A stretch of 64,000 nt of DNA, from contig CAYMPJ010000004.1 in assembly GCA_964392325.1 (NCBI GenBank), positions 62,001 to 126,000 on the forward strand, written 5' to 3'. Position numbers and translations under genes: made by a program. How positions within the stretch are numbered: position 1 is the first letter of the stretch; each line of letters opens with the position of its first letter. Positions 9,353-18,454 of the stretch are shown here, piece after piece. The notes beneath the pieces are model-generated. The model ran no database searches. It was not told the DNA's origin and was given only the letters and a program-made list of their open reading frames with translations. The stretch is from CALLPQ01 sp964392325 (lineage in GTDB: Bacteria; Pseudomonadota; Alphaproteobacteria; Caulobacterales; Parvularculaceae).

Positions 9353-10999
9353 ATGGGTAGTGATTTTTCTCTTGAGGACGTGATGATTATATTTCGGCGC
9401 CGGTTGAAATATTTCCTGATTCCAGCCGTGATTTTAGCGCCTTTGATGGTTATTGGGGTGATGTTACTCCCTGCCCAATACACCTCTACGGGTACTTTGT
9501 TGATCCAGTCTTCGCAAATTTCTGACCGTTTGGTCCAGGAGGCAAGTGATGCGAGTGCATTGGAGCGTATAGAGGTCATCAAACAGCGCATTATCGTGCG
9601 CCCTGAATTATTACAGATTGCCACTGATACGGACCTCTTCCCGGCGTGGCGCAATTTATCAGATACGAAAAAGGTCAAGCGCATGAAAAAGCGCTTTGAG
9701 GTTTTACCCGTCACAAGCGGTTTTCAAGCCGGTTCCGAGAACAACGCAATTGCTTTCAAGGTCAGTTTTACAGATCCTTCCCCGGAAAAAGCCGAAGTTC
9801 TTGCAAATGTATTTATCAACAAGTTCCAGACATTTGACCGGAGTCAAAGCGTTAAAGGCGCGACTGAGTCAACGCAATTCTTTGAAAATCAGGCGAACAA
9901 GATCGGGGAAGAGCTAAATATTAAACAGCGTGAAATTGCCCAATTCAAGCAGGAAAATAATGGCTCGCTCCCACAGCAATTGCAGACGAATGAGAGAGCC
10001 CTTGAGCGGCGATTGACACAAATAAACAATATTGATCAGCAGATTAGCTCGATTGAGGATGACAAACGGTTTGTTCAGTCGCAAATGGCAAATAATGCGG
10101 GCGGTGGCGGCGATGAAAATAGTCCCGAGGCTCGTCTGCGTGCCCTTAAGGGTGCGCTTGCCGAGGAGCGTTCAAATTATACCGATAACCATCCAGCCGT
10201 TCAGGCATTATTGGGTCAAATCCGGGCACTAGAGCGCCAATTGGCTCCTGGCCGGGATCTGCAGAATTTACAAAAACGCCTGGATCAGGCTGATGATGCT
10301 TTGTTTGAAGCCCAAAAAGCTGGGGCCCCCGAGGAAGAGATTGCCCGGCTCGCTGGTGAAGTCGATCGTTTGTTCCAGCAATTTTTAGCCAAGGCCAATA
10401 GCGCTGGTGGTCTTTCTTCTTCGGCGCAAAATAACCTGTTGCAATCCAGTCTGTTGAGTTTGCAAAAACGTGCGCGCGGTCTCGAAGAGCGCCGCAGGGT
10501 TCATCAGGAATTTGCAAACGAACTTGAAGACAAAATCACCAAGACGCCAGGGGTGGAAAGTTTGCTAAGTGAGCTGGAACGTGAAGAAGCGGTATTAACC
10601 GCAAAGCATGAGGAAGTGGTAGCCAAACAGTTCAATGCGGAAACATCAGAAAGCTTGCAGGTTGAAGACCGGGCTGAACGGATCCGCACAATTGAGGCGG
10701 CCGCGCTTCCGGAAAAACCCTCCAGCCCCAACCGTCCAGCATTGATATTCCTCTCCCTCATTTTTTCTATATTGCTGGGAGTGGCTGTTGCCTTGGCTGC
10801 TGAGTTTTTAAATCCAACAATTCGCGGACGCTCCCACCTTACCGCTATTCTGGAAGAACCTCCTATCGCCTCTATCCCTTATATTGCTGGCGATAATGAG
10901 CAGGGAATGTCATTGCCGTTTATTGGTGGTAAAAAGCACGCCCGCAACAGAAAGGGCAGCGGCGATATGGATGATGGAGATCTGGGTGTTGCTGCCTAG
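9353..10999 (+). CDS. Wzz/GumC-type polysaccharide chain-length determinant
   Basis: This inner-membrane polysaccharide co-polymerase has 548 residues from the ATG at 9353. An N-terminal Wzz domain with a first membrane segment (YFLIPAVILAPLMVIGVML) leads to a long periplasmic coiled-coil region rich in Gln/Glu/Arg (about residues 160-430). A second membrane segment (LIFLSLIFSILLGVAVALA) lies near residue 470, followed by a short cytoplasmic tail. The frame is open 28 codons upstream, but the ATG giving MGSDFSLEDVMIIFRRR places the Wzz domain at the usual distance from the N-terminus. No kinase domain is fused; the kinase is a separate gene downstream. It is expected to set polymer length together with that kinase. 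Confidence 0.85.
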   Translation: MGSDFSLEDVMIIFRRRLKYFLIPAVILAPLMVIGVMLLPAQYTSTGTLLIQSSQISDRLVQEASDASALERIEVIKQRIIVRPELLQIATDTDLFPAWRNLSDTKKVKRMKKRFEVLPVTSGFQAGSENNAIAFKVSFTDPSPEKAEVLANVFINKFQTFDRSQSVKGATESTQFFENQANKIGEELNIKQREIAQFKQENNGSLPQQLQTNERALERRLTQINNIDQQISSIEDDKRFVQSQMANNAGGGGDENSPEARLRALKGALAEERSNYTDNHPAVQALLGQIRALERQLAPGRDLQNLQKRLDQADDALFEAQKAGAPEEEIARLAGEVDRLFQQFLAKANSAGGLSSSAQNNLLQSSLLSLQKRARGLEERRRVHQEFANELEDKITKTPGVESLLSELEREEAVLTAKHEEVVAKQFNAETSESLQVEDRAERIRTIEAAALPEKPSSPNRPALIFLSLIFSILLGVAVALAAEFLNPTIRGRSHLTAILEEPPIASIPYIAGDNEQGMSLPFIGGKKHARNRKGSGDMDDGDLGVAA

Positions 11000-11278
11000 A
11001 TATCAATCAGGGTATCCAAGCTGGGCTCCAAAGATTGCCTCCAATCTCAAAATGGAGAATTTTGAAGGAGTTCTGGAGCGGCGTGGAGGCGCTAACCTCA
11101 GGCATTTGCAAAATTTTTTAAGTTAGATAAAAGGACAATTCTCAAGAAAGGGCCTTCTTTCAGCTGAATTGATATGGGAGTAGGCCTCTAAATGAGGCAA
11201 TTCTATTAATAAATTGTGCTATTATAAGTATCGATTCAATCGGCGAACAATAGCAAGTATCACACGGAAAACGAGACT

Positions 11279-12082
11279 ATGGATCATATCAGGCAGGCCG
11301 TTTCAAAAGCCAGAGAGAAGCGCATCGGGACCAGCGGCGCTATGGGCCATGGCGGCATGGCGCGTTCGCGCGCTAGCATTGATATGGAGGAAATTGGTCG
11401 CATAAACTGCAATTTCGAAAATTTCTCCGATAACCGGATTATTTCAAACGAGCATGATCCAGTGCTCAATTCCTACCGTGTTTTACGCACCAGAGTTCTT
11501 CAGAAAATGGAGAGTGAGGGCTGGCGCTCAATTGCGGTTGTCTCGTCCTCGCCTGGCGCTGGTAAGACGGTAACGGCCATCAATCTTGCTATTGCTATTA
11601 GTTCCAGCGAAAATTCTCGCGTTTCGCTTCTCGATTTTGACTTTTATCGACCCAGCATTGCCCGTTATTTGGGGGTTGATAGTCCAGGATCAGTGCTTGA
11701 TTTTTTCGAGGATGAAAAACCGATCGAACAGGTTGCCAAGCGCACCAATTTGCCCGGGCTGTTATTGATGGCCAATGAGCGCGTTAGCCGGCGCGGCGCT
11801 GAATTCTTGTCATCGCCAAAAGCGTCTAATCTGCTGAATATGTGCAGTAATGAATTGGGCTCCCGGATCACCGTCATTGATACATCGCCAATTTTGGGGT
11901 GTGATGATACGATTGCATTATTACCAAATGTCGATTGCGTCTTACTGGTCGCAACCAGTGGTCAGACACGATCAGCCGATTTGGTTGAATCCAAACGTCT
12001 GCTAGGCGAGACAAATATTGTCGGGACGATCTTGAATAAGGCCCCCAAATCTTCGTCGAGCTCGAGCTATTATTATTACTAG
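11279..12082 (+). CDS. Bacterial tyrosine autokinase (CpsD/CapB type) for EPS
   Basis: This 267-residue cytoplasmic BY-kinase shows Walker A as SSPGAGKTVTA (about residues 87-97), the Walker A' motif as LLDFDFYRPS (about 117-126) and Walker B as ITVIDTSPIL (about 197-206). The C-terminus is a run of serines followed by four tyrosines (YYYY), the usual autophosphorylation cluster. It lies 280 bases downstream of the chain-length protein with which such kinases form a complex; cycling phosphorylation of the tail controls polymerisation and export. The N-terminal 60 residues are polar linker. The start follows only a weak ribosome site. Confidence 0.88.
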   Translation: MDHIRQAVSKAREKRIGTSGAMGHGGMARSRASIDMEEIGRINCNFENFSDNRIISNEHDPVLNSYRVLRTRVLQKMESEGWRSIAVVSSSPGAGKTVTAINLAIAISSSENSRVSLLDFDFYRPSIARYLGVDSPGSVLDFFEDEKPIEQVAKRTNLPGLLLMANERVSRRGAEFLSSPKASNLLNMCSNELGSRITVIDTSPILGCDDTIALLPNVDCVLLVATSGQTRSADLVESKRLLGETNIVGTILNKAPKSSSSSSYYYY

Positions 12083-12453
12083 CCGTAAAGACGATTGATC
12101 GCGAGTGGTGCCTATTGGCTGCATAATCGCAGATTTGTCGCAAGCTTAATCCAGCCTTGCTCCAGGATATTCGAAATTCTTAAGCATTCTCGCGCCTGAT
12201 ACTCTATATCAAATGTACTGCCCTGATATCCGGGTTTTTGCTTAATTATTGTGCAACTGCAAAAAAATGCTTTTGCTCCCTTGACCCATAAGGTAAACTA
12301 CCCAGTATAGTGTATAGTAACATTTGCTGGATAATGTTGGCGGCGGTTGGATCTCATTTATTGAATTGATGTCCCATGAGTGAGTTTTTCAAAAATCACT
12401 CATAAGCTTATAGCATACCGCTTTTGATCGTGTTGAGACGGGATAGAAAAATC
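12083..12453. other. Intergenic region between the EPS kinase and the RND efflux operon
   Basis: The 371-base gap is AT-rich. A TTGACC at about 12280 is followed 19 bases later by TATAGT, a weak candidate promoter with slightly long spacing. Close to the efflux adaptor is the strong inverted repeat at 12376-12403, described separately. No terminator for the kinase gene and no convincing gene are seen. Confidence 0.4.
12376..12403. promoter_or_regulatory. Inverted repeat upstream of the RND efflux operon
   Basis: ATGAGTGA and TCACTCAT flank an inner TTTTT/AAAAA pair, giving a 13-pair stem with one bulged G and a one-base centre. It sits 50 bases before the adaptor start. It could be a repressor operator for the pump or an RNA hairpin. 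The same bases also spell a 9-codon frame beginning ATG AGT GAG and ending TAA just after the repeat. Confidence 0.4.
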
Positions 12454-13623
12454 ATGGGGAATGCTTCCTCTTATAAAGCTGCTGGCCTGATTTTGTTGCT
12501 GGTTGTTGGCTATTTTGCCTTGAGTGCTATTTTTCGGGGAGGGTCCTCTTCGCAAAATGCCTCTGAGGCGGGTGTCGAGGATGCTTTTACTGTTATGGCT
12601 ATGCATGTTGCACCGACGCAATGGCAGGAAGTTGTTACGGTCCGCGGGCGCACACAAGCCGAAAAGAAAGTTACTGTTCGCTCCGAGACCAATGGCGTGG
12701 TTGCGGCGACCCCTGTAATCCGTGGCAGCACGGTAAAAAAGGGGGATATATTGTGCCGCCTGAAACTTGACGCGCGTCAATCCCAACTTAATCAAGCCAG
12801 CGCCGCTCTTTCCAAGGCAAAGATTGATCATGAGGCAGCCGCAGAATTAGAAAAAGAAGGTCTTGGCTCAAAAACAGCACTCGCGACCATGAAGGCGGCT
12901 CAGGATTTGGCCCAAGCGACATTGGATCAGGCAAAAATTGCCATCAGCCATACTGAAATAACCGCGCCTTTTGACGGCGTGTTTGACACGCGTATGGCCG
13001 AGCTTGGTGATTTTCTCTCTGTCGGGGATCCATGCGGTGTTTTGATAAAGCGCTCCCCCTTTCTGGTTGTGGGCGGTGTCTCCGAGCAACAAATTGGTCA
13101 AATTCGCCCCGGCGACAGGGGGGTTGCTACTCTTGCAACTGGCGAGCAGATAGAAGGGGCGGTTCGGTTTGTGGGAACTGCCGCCGATCCTTTAACGCGG
13201 ACATTTGATGTCGAGCTGGAAGTCCCAAATGAGGATGGCACGCTTCGCGACGGGGTAACGGCGCAATTTAAAGTTTTTGCCAAGCGCCGCAAAACGCACT
13301 TTTTAAAACGATCAGCGCTCGTCCTTAATGATGCTGGATCGATTGGTGTGCGAATTGTTGCTGATGAGGATACAGTCCGGTTCGTTCCGGTTCGACTTCT
13401 CGGAGAAAGCCCGGAGGGTGTCTATGTTGAAGGGCTTGAGGGGGAAAAAGCGCTTATTGTTCGGGGTCAGGAGTTTGTCTCGGACGGACAGCGTGTGCAA
13501 GTTGCCTATCAAGAGTCGCAAGAGGCTTCGATCGAAACCGGCGATAAAAAATATGCCGGCCAACCGGATGAAAATTTGCGCAGTGAAGCGCTAAAAAATA
13601 CACAAGTTAATGGTAGGCAATAG
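12454..13623 (+). CDS. RND efflux periplasmic adaptor (membrane fusion protein)
   Basis: This HlyD/AcrA-type adaptor has 389 residues from the ATG at 12454. An N-terminal hydrophobic anchor (AGLILLLVVGYFALSAIF) is followed by the split biotinyl-lipoyl domain (VTVRGRTQAEKKVTV and later TEITAPFDGV), with a short alpha-hairpin between (about residues 110-150). Beta-barrel and membrane-proximal domains follow. A TTG ten codons upstream in frame is less likely because the ATG gives a normal signal anchor. The stop lies 12 bases before the permease start, so the two genes form an operon. No outer-membrane channel gene is present here. Confidence 0.88.
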   Translation: MGNASSYKAAGLILLLVVGYFALSAIFRGGSSSQNASEAGVEDAFTVMAMHVAPTQWQEVVTVRGRTQAEKKVTVRSETNGVVAATPVIRGSTVKKGDILCRLKLDARQSQLNQASAALSKAKIDHEAAAELEKEGLGSKTALATMKAAQDLAQATLDQAKIAISHTEITAPFDGVFDTRMAELGDFLSVGDPCGVLIKRSPFLVVGGVSEQQIGQIRPGDRGVATLATGEQIEGAVRFVGTAADPLTRTFDVELEVPNEDGTLRDGVTAQFKVFAKRRKTHFLKRSALVLNDAGSIGVRIVADEDTVRFVPVRLLGESPEGVYVEGLEGEKALIVRGQEFVSDGQRVQVAYQESQEASIETGDKKYAGQPDENLRSEALKNTQVNGRQ

Positions 13624-13635
13624 CGAGCATTTGTT

Positions 13636-16600
13636 ATGACCGGTATCATTGATGCAGCATTTTCCAGAGTACGTGTTGTGCTCGTCGCATTTTTTGTGAT
13701 GATCCTGTTTGGATATTCTGCATTTCAAACCATTCCGCGTGAGGCAGAGCCTGACGTTCAGGCGCCTTTCGTTATTGTCCAATTGCCGCTTCCCGGTATT
13801 TCGCCAGAAGATGGAGAGCGTTTATTGGTGCGGCCAACAGAAATCGAGCTGCAAACCATTGAGGGCATCAAGCAAATTGATTCGCTTGCCTTTGATGGGG
13901 CGGCGCAAATTGTTGTTGAGTTTCAAGCAACCGCTGACCTTGATCAGGCGGTCACGGATGTACGCGAGGCGATTGATCGGGCAAAGGCCGAATATCCCTC
14001 AAACGCAGAAGAGCCCGTTGTTGAAGAATTCAATGCCCAAAACCAGTTCCCCATTGTCAGAGTTATTTTGCATGGCCCGGTGAGTGAGCGGGTTTTGCAT
14101 CGAACGGCTACCTCTTTGCGTGACCGTCTTGAGACCAATAATGGTGTATTGGATGCAAGACTAAGCGGCGCGCGCGATGAATTGCTCGAAGTGATTATTG
14201 ATCCGGAAATTCTGGAAGGATTAAATCTTACCGACGCAGAAGTGGTCAATGCGGTGACTGCTAATAATCAGCTGGTTGCCGCTGGCACGATTGATCTCGA
14301 TGATGGGCGCTACGGCGTTAAGGTTCCCGGTTTGGTGCGAAGTGCGGCTGATCTGGCGGCGATACCTGTTCGGGTGAACGGAGATAATGTTGTGACGATT
14401 GGTGATATAGCACGGGTACGTCGTACTTTTGTTGATTCTACCGGCTATGTCATTTTTAATGGTGAAAGAGCCATTGGTGTTGATTTATCAAAGCGCGCAG
14501 GGGCTAATATTGTTGAAACCATTCAGCGAACTCTTGATTTAACGGAGCAGGAAAGCAAATTCTGGCCCCCCGCTATTGAATATACGGTGCTTGGTGATCG
14601 CTCTATTTTTGTGAAAGATGCACTGGGCGGGCTAACATCGTCTGTGATTATGGCAATCATTCTGGTGATGATTGTGATTGTCGCGGCCCTTGGGTATCGC
14701 TCGGCCTTAATGGTGGGCATTGCCATCCCGACTTCCTTTTTGATTGCTTTTCTAACCCTCTATCTTGCCGGTTACACGCTAAATATGATGGTCATGTTTG
14801 GCCTTGTTCTCGCGGTGGGTATGCTGGTTGATGGCGCAATTGTTATTGTTGAATTTGCTGATCGACGCATGAGCGAGGGGGCATCGCGCCGCGAGGCGTA
14901 CATGCAAGCATCCAAAAGGATGTTCTGGCCAGTGGTTACATCGACCGCAACAACCTTGGCTGCCTTTGTCCCCTTCCTTTTTTGGAATGACACAGTTGGC
15001 GAGTTCATGAAATTTTTGCCGCTAACTTTGATCTTTGTATTGCTCTCCTCTCTGGTTGTGGCCTTGATTTTTCTGCCCGTGCTTGGCTCGGTCATCAAGA
15101 CACCAGACTTTATGAAGGAAAAGTTTGGTCTAAAGGGGAAAACTGATGGTCCCAAGGATACACCCATCGAGAATGTTGATCCGACGCAATTACAAACTCT
15201 AACCGGCTCCTATTCACGTCTTGTAAAATCCTTAATCAATAAGCCGACGGTAACGATCGTTGGTGTGGTGATTTTGGTGATGGTTTCCAGATTAATGTTT
15301 ACGATCGCATCGCCAGACGTTGAATTTTTTATCAAGGCCGATGACGAACAAATTAATATTCTGGTTCTGGGTAGGGGGAATTTGTCAGAACTCGAGAAAA
15401 TTCAATTAACCCAGGAAGTCGCAACGCGGTTTGAAGACCATCCGTCAATTGAATCTCTCTATTTGCAAACCGGGTCTGATTTAAGTCGCGGTCCCGAAGC
15501 TATTGCGGAGACGATAGGCTTGATCAGCATTGACCTCATCTCTTATGCAAATCGTAAACACTCGCAGATTATCGCAGACGAATTACGACAGATCGTTCGT
15601 AATGTGCCCGGTCTGATTGTCGAGGTTAAACCACGCGAAAGTGGACCGCCTGTTGGCAAGGATGTGCAGATAGAAATTGCCTCCCCTGATTTTAACGCCA
15701 TGTTGGCTGCGGCGGCCAAGGTTCGTGAATTTGTCGATAATACCCGGCTGGAAGTGGGGGGTATGCAAGTGCCAGCCTATATGGATGTGGAAGATTCCCT
15801 TCCCTTGCCCGGTATCGAGTGGACGATGGAAGTGGAGCGCGCGCAGGCGGGACGCTATGGGTTGAGTGTTGCCCAAGCAGGCGGGCAATTGCAGTTTATT
15901 ACAAATGGATTGCTGGTTGGCACCTATCGCCCCGATGATTCCGATGAAGAAATTGATATTCGCGTGCGCTACCCCAAGGAAAAACGCAATATCCTTGCTC
16001 TTGATACGATTAATGTTCAAACAGCAAATGGCTCAATTCCAATCTCCAATTTCATAAAACGCTATCCCAAAAAGCAGGTAGATCGTATCAACCGGCGAGA
16101 TGGGCGAAGGGTCTTCGAGGTTAAAGCCAATGGCAATACCACGGTCGCGGGTCATGCGGTGAGTCAGGACAAAGCCATTGCCCATGCGAAAGAGTGGCTG
16201 GAGTCAGGAGCATTGGGAGATAATGTGCAATGGGTTATGCGCGGCGCCGATGAAGAGACAGCAGCAGCAGCTTCCTTTTTTATTGCGGCAATGTCTGCGG
16301 CGATGTTTATGATTGCTCTAATTTTGCTGATGGAATTTAATTCAATCTATCACTCACTTCTCACTCTATCTGCCGTTGTTTTGTCAGTGTTCGGTGTATT
16401 ATTGGGCATAGCGATTTCGGGCCAATATATTAGTGTGATCATGACGGGTACTGGTATTGTCGCGCTGGCCGGAATTGTGGTGAACAATAATATTGTTTTA
16501 ATCGATACTTATCAGCAATTGAGACGCACCGGCCTGTCGATTGAAGATGCGGTGGTTCGTACAGCCGCGCAGCGCGTGCGTCCGGTTTTGCTTACAACCA

Positions 16601-16953
16601 TCACGACTATTTTGGGCTTGCTGCCTATGGTCTTCGAGTTGAATTTTAATTTTGCCGCTGGTGAGATCATCCGCGGAAACACTTCTTCCGATTGGTGGGT
16701 GCTGCTTTCATCTGCGGTGGTTTATGGTCTTGCCTTTTCAACCATCCTGACCTTGATCTTAACTCCGGTCATGTTGGCTGCGCCGACAATTTATCGCCGC
16801 AGGTTTTCAACATTCATGCAAAACCGGTCCAAGGGTTCTTCCACCGGTTCGGGCTCCCGGGAAAGTGACGGCGCTGACTATCAAGGGCCAGTTTCCCATC
16901 CCCAACCTCATCCCCAGTCGCGACCTAGGCAGCACCCAAGCGCTGCCGAATAA
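13636..16953 (+). CDS. RND efflux permease (AcrB/HAE-type)
   Basis: This 1105-residue inner-membrane proton antiporter has the duplicated RND layout: one N-terminal membrane segment, a large periplasmic domain, a block of membrane segments (about 335-545), then the same pattern again. The TM4 motif reads GMLVDGAIVIVE, so only the first of the two adjacent proton-relay aspartates of AcrB is kept and the second is Gly. TM10 has VVNNNIVLID. The C-terminus carries an unusual tail of about 45 residues rich in Ser, Gly, Pro and Gln. It works with the adaptor just upstream. Substrates cannot be predicted; the single-Asp TM4 suggests a subfamily distinct from classic AcrB. Confidence 0.9.
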   Translation: MTGIIDAAFSRVRVVLVAFFVMILFGYSAFQTIPREAEPDVQAPFVIVQLPLPGISPEDGERLLVRPTEIELQTIEGIKQIDSLAFDGAAQIVVEFQATADLDQAVTDVREAIDRAKAEYPSNAEEPVVEEFNAQNQFPIVRVILHGPVSERVLHRTATSLRDRLETNNGVLDARLSGARDELLEVIIDPEILEGLNLTDAEVVNAVTANNQLVAAGTIDLDDGRYGVKVPGLVRSAADLAAIPVRVNGDNVVTIGDIARVRRTFVDSTGYVIFNGERAIGVDLSKRAGANIVETIQRTLDLTEQESKFWPPAIEYTVLGDRSIFVKDALGGLTSSVIMAIILVMIVIVAALGYRSALMVGIAIPTSFLIAFLTLYLAGYTLNMMVMFGLVLAVGMLVDGAIVIVEFADRRMSEGASRREAYMQASKRMFWPVVTSTATTLAAFVPFLFWNDTVGEFMKFLPLTLIFVLLSSLVVALIFLPVLGSVIKTPDFMKEKFGLKGKTDGPKDTPIENVDPTQLQTLTGSYSRLVKSLINKPTVTIVGVVILVMVSRLMFTIASPDVEFFIKADDEQINILVLGRGNLSELEKIQLTQEVATRFEDHPSIESLYLQTGSDLSRGPEAIAETIGLISIDLISYANRKHSQIIADELRQIVRNVPGLIVEVKPRESGPPVGKDVQIEIASPDFNAMLAAAAKVREFVDNTRLEVGGMQVPAYMDVEDSLPLPGIEWTMEVERAQAGRYGLSVAQAGGQLQFITNGLLVGTYRPDDSDEEIDIRVRYPKEKRNILALDTINVQTANGSIPISNFIKRYPKKQVDRINRRDGRRVFEVKANGNTTVAGHAVSQDKAIAHAKEWLESGALGDNVQWVMRGADEETAAAASFFIAAMSAAMFMIALILLMEFNSIYHSLLTLSAVVLSVFGVLLGIAISGQYISVIMTGTGIVALAGIVVNNNIVLIDTYQQLRRTGLSIEDAVVRTAAQRVRPVLLTTITTILGLLPMVFELNFNFAAGEIIRGNTSSDWWVLLSSAVVYGLAFSTILTLILTPVMLAAPTIYRRRFSTFMQNRSKGSSTGSGSRESDGADYQGPVSHPQPHPQSRPRQHPSAAE

Positions 16954-17025
16954 AATTTGAACTCATAAGCTATTAGTAGTAAGTCACTTGTGATGGGCCA
17001 AACGCTTTAACACAGGATCAATTTG

Positions 17026-18387
17026 ATGTTCAAAAAGCCTCTTTTTTTCTATAGTTTGACAGCGCTGATTATTTTATCGGCTTGCGATAGCGGGTCAGAG
17101 ACCAAAAATGTAAACTCTGCAGACAGGAATGTGGCCAATCAGCTAACCGAGGAAAGCCAGCAAAACGAGGTAGCTCAGAAACAGGATGCGTCCCTTCCCG
17201 TATTGGCCCAAGGCGCGCAGTGGGTGAGCGGTGAGATTACGGTTGCCTCCGGGTTTTCAATTCAACCTTTTCATGAAGGCGGCGTGAAAAGATTGCGCCA
17301 TATAACTATTAGTGAAACTGGCGATATTCTTGGCGCAAGCCGCGAGGGTTATATTATTGGCCTGCGCGATACAGATAATGATGGCCGGGCCGACCTTGTT
17401 GAACAGCGTGAAGCGCCGATAAAAACCGGGATTGAGATTCGTAACGGATATTTATATATCTCGGATTTTGTTTCTGTGCAGAGAATACCTCTCGACGATA
17501 ATTTGGTACCTCAAGGGAAATTCGAGACGGTTATTTCCGGTTTTCCTTTAGAACAACAACATGCTGATAAAGTTTTCACATTTGATAGTGCCAATAATAT
17601 TTATGTAAATTCTGGTGCGCCTTCGAACAATTGTCAGAAAGATGCGCGTTCACTGGAATCGCCGGGGCTATCGCCGTGTCCGCAATTGGAGACCCATGCG
17701 GGTATCTGGAAATTTAATGGCAATGTATCCGGTCAAACCATGGAAGACGGTGAGCGTTTTGTGACCGGTGTGCGCAATGCAAATGCATTGCAGTGGGACG
17801 ATAAAAAGGGCGGGCTCTTTATTGCGATGCATGGCCGGGATCAGCTTTTCTCTTTGTGGCCAGATCTTTATGATGTGGAGCAAAGCGCAGAATTACCGGC
17901 GGAAGAGTTTCATTTCGTAAAAGGCGGGGCAAATTTAGGATGGCCCTACACTTATTTTAATCCCTTCGATAATCAACGCTACGTTGCGCCTGAATATGGC
18001 GGGGATGGCAAAACTATTTCCGATCAGGATTTTGCCCACCCGCTCTATGCCTTTCCAGCCCATTGGGCACCAAATGATTTGTTGATCATTGATAATCCGG
18101 CTTTTCCTGCGCCCTTTAATGAAGGGATTATGATTGCATTTCATGGTTCATGGAACCGTGCGCCATTATCGCAAGCGGGGTATCAATTGAGTTTTGTTCC
18201 GATGAAAAATGGTTCGATGAGCGGGAAGCCCATTGACTTTGCCGTGGGCTTTTCTTTGAAGGAAAATTTATTGAGCTCGCGTGACGCAGAACATCGCCCG
18301 GTGGGTTTGGCATTAGGGCCTGACGGGGCGCTTTTTGTCTCCGATAGTGCGCAAGGTGCGGTCTGGAAAATTACTCCCGATTTATAA
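17026..18387 (+). CDS. PQQ-dependent sugar/sorbosone dehydrogenase-like lipoprotein
   Basis: This 453-residue exported lipoprotein has a hydrophobic signal ending LIILSACDSG (lipobox Cys about residue 20). A six-bladed beta-propeller of the soluble glucose/sorbosone dehydrogenase type follows. Visible elements are RHITISETGDILGA near residue 95, DTDNDGRAD (a calcium-binding-like loop) near 120, FVTGVRNANAL near 245, GGANLGWPY near 305 and HRPVGLALGPDGALFVSD near the end. Such enzymes oxidise sugars in the periplasm using PQQ; the substrate is unknown and activity is not guaranteed. A TTG precedes the ATG directly. It stands alone, 70 bases after the RND permease. Confidence 0.8.
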   Translation: MFKKPLFFYSLTALIILSACDSGSETKNVNSADRNVANQLTEESQQNEVAQKQDASLPVLAQGAQWVSGEITVASGFSIQPFHEGGVKRLRHITISETGDILGASREGYIIGLRDTDNDGRADLVEQREAPIKTGIEIRNGYLYISDFVSVQRIPLDDNLVPQGKFETVISGFPLEQQHADKVFTFDSANNIYVNSGAPSNNCQKDARSLESPGLSPCPQLETHAGIWKFNGNVSGQTMEDGERFVTGVRNANALQWDDKKGGLFIAMHGRDQLFSLWPDLYDVEQSAELPAEEFHFVKGGANLGWPYTYFNPFDNQRYVAPEYGGDGKTISDQDFAHPLYAFPAHWAPNDLLIIDNPAFPAPFNEGIMIAFHGSWNRAPLSQAGYQLSFVPMKNGSMSGKPIDFAVGFSLKENLLSSRDAEHRPVGLALGPDGALFVSDSAQGAVWKITPDL

Positions 18388-18454
18388 TATTTTTTTAAAC
18401 TACCCCCTCCAGAAAAATTTTCCAGCCACTCGATAGTGACTCGGCGTTGTAATT

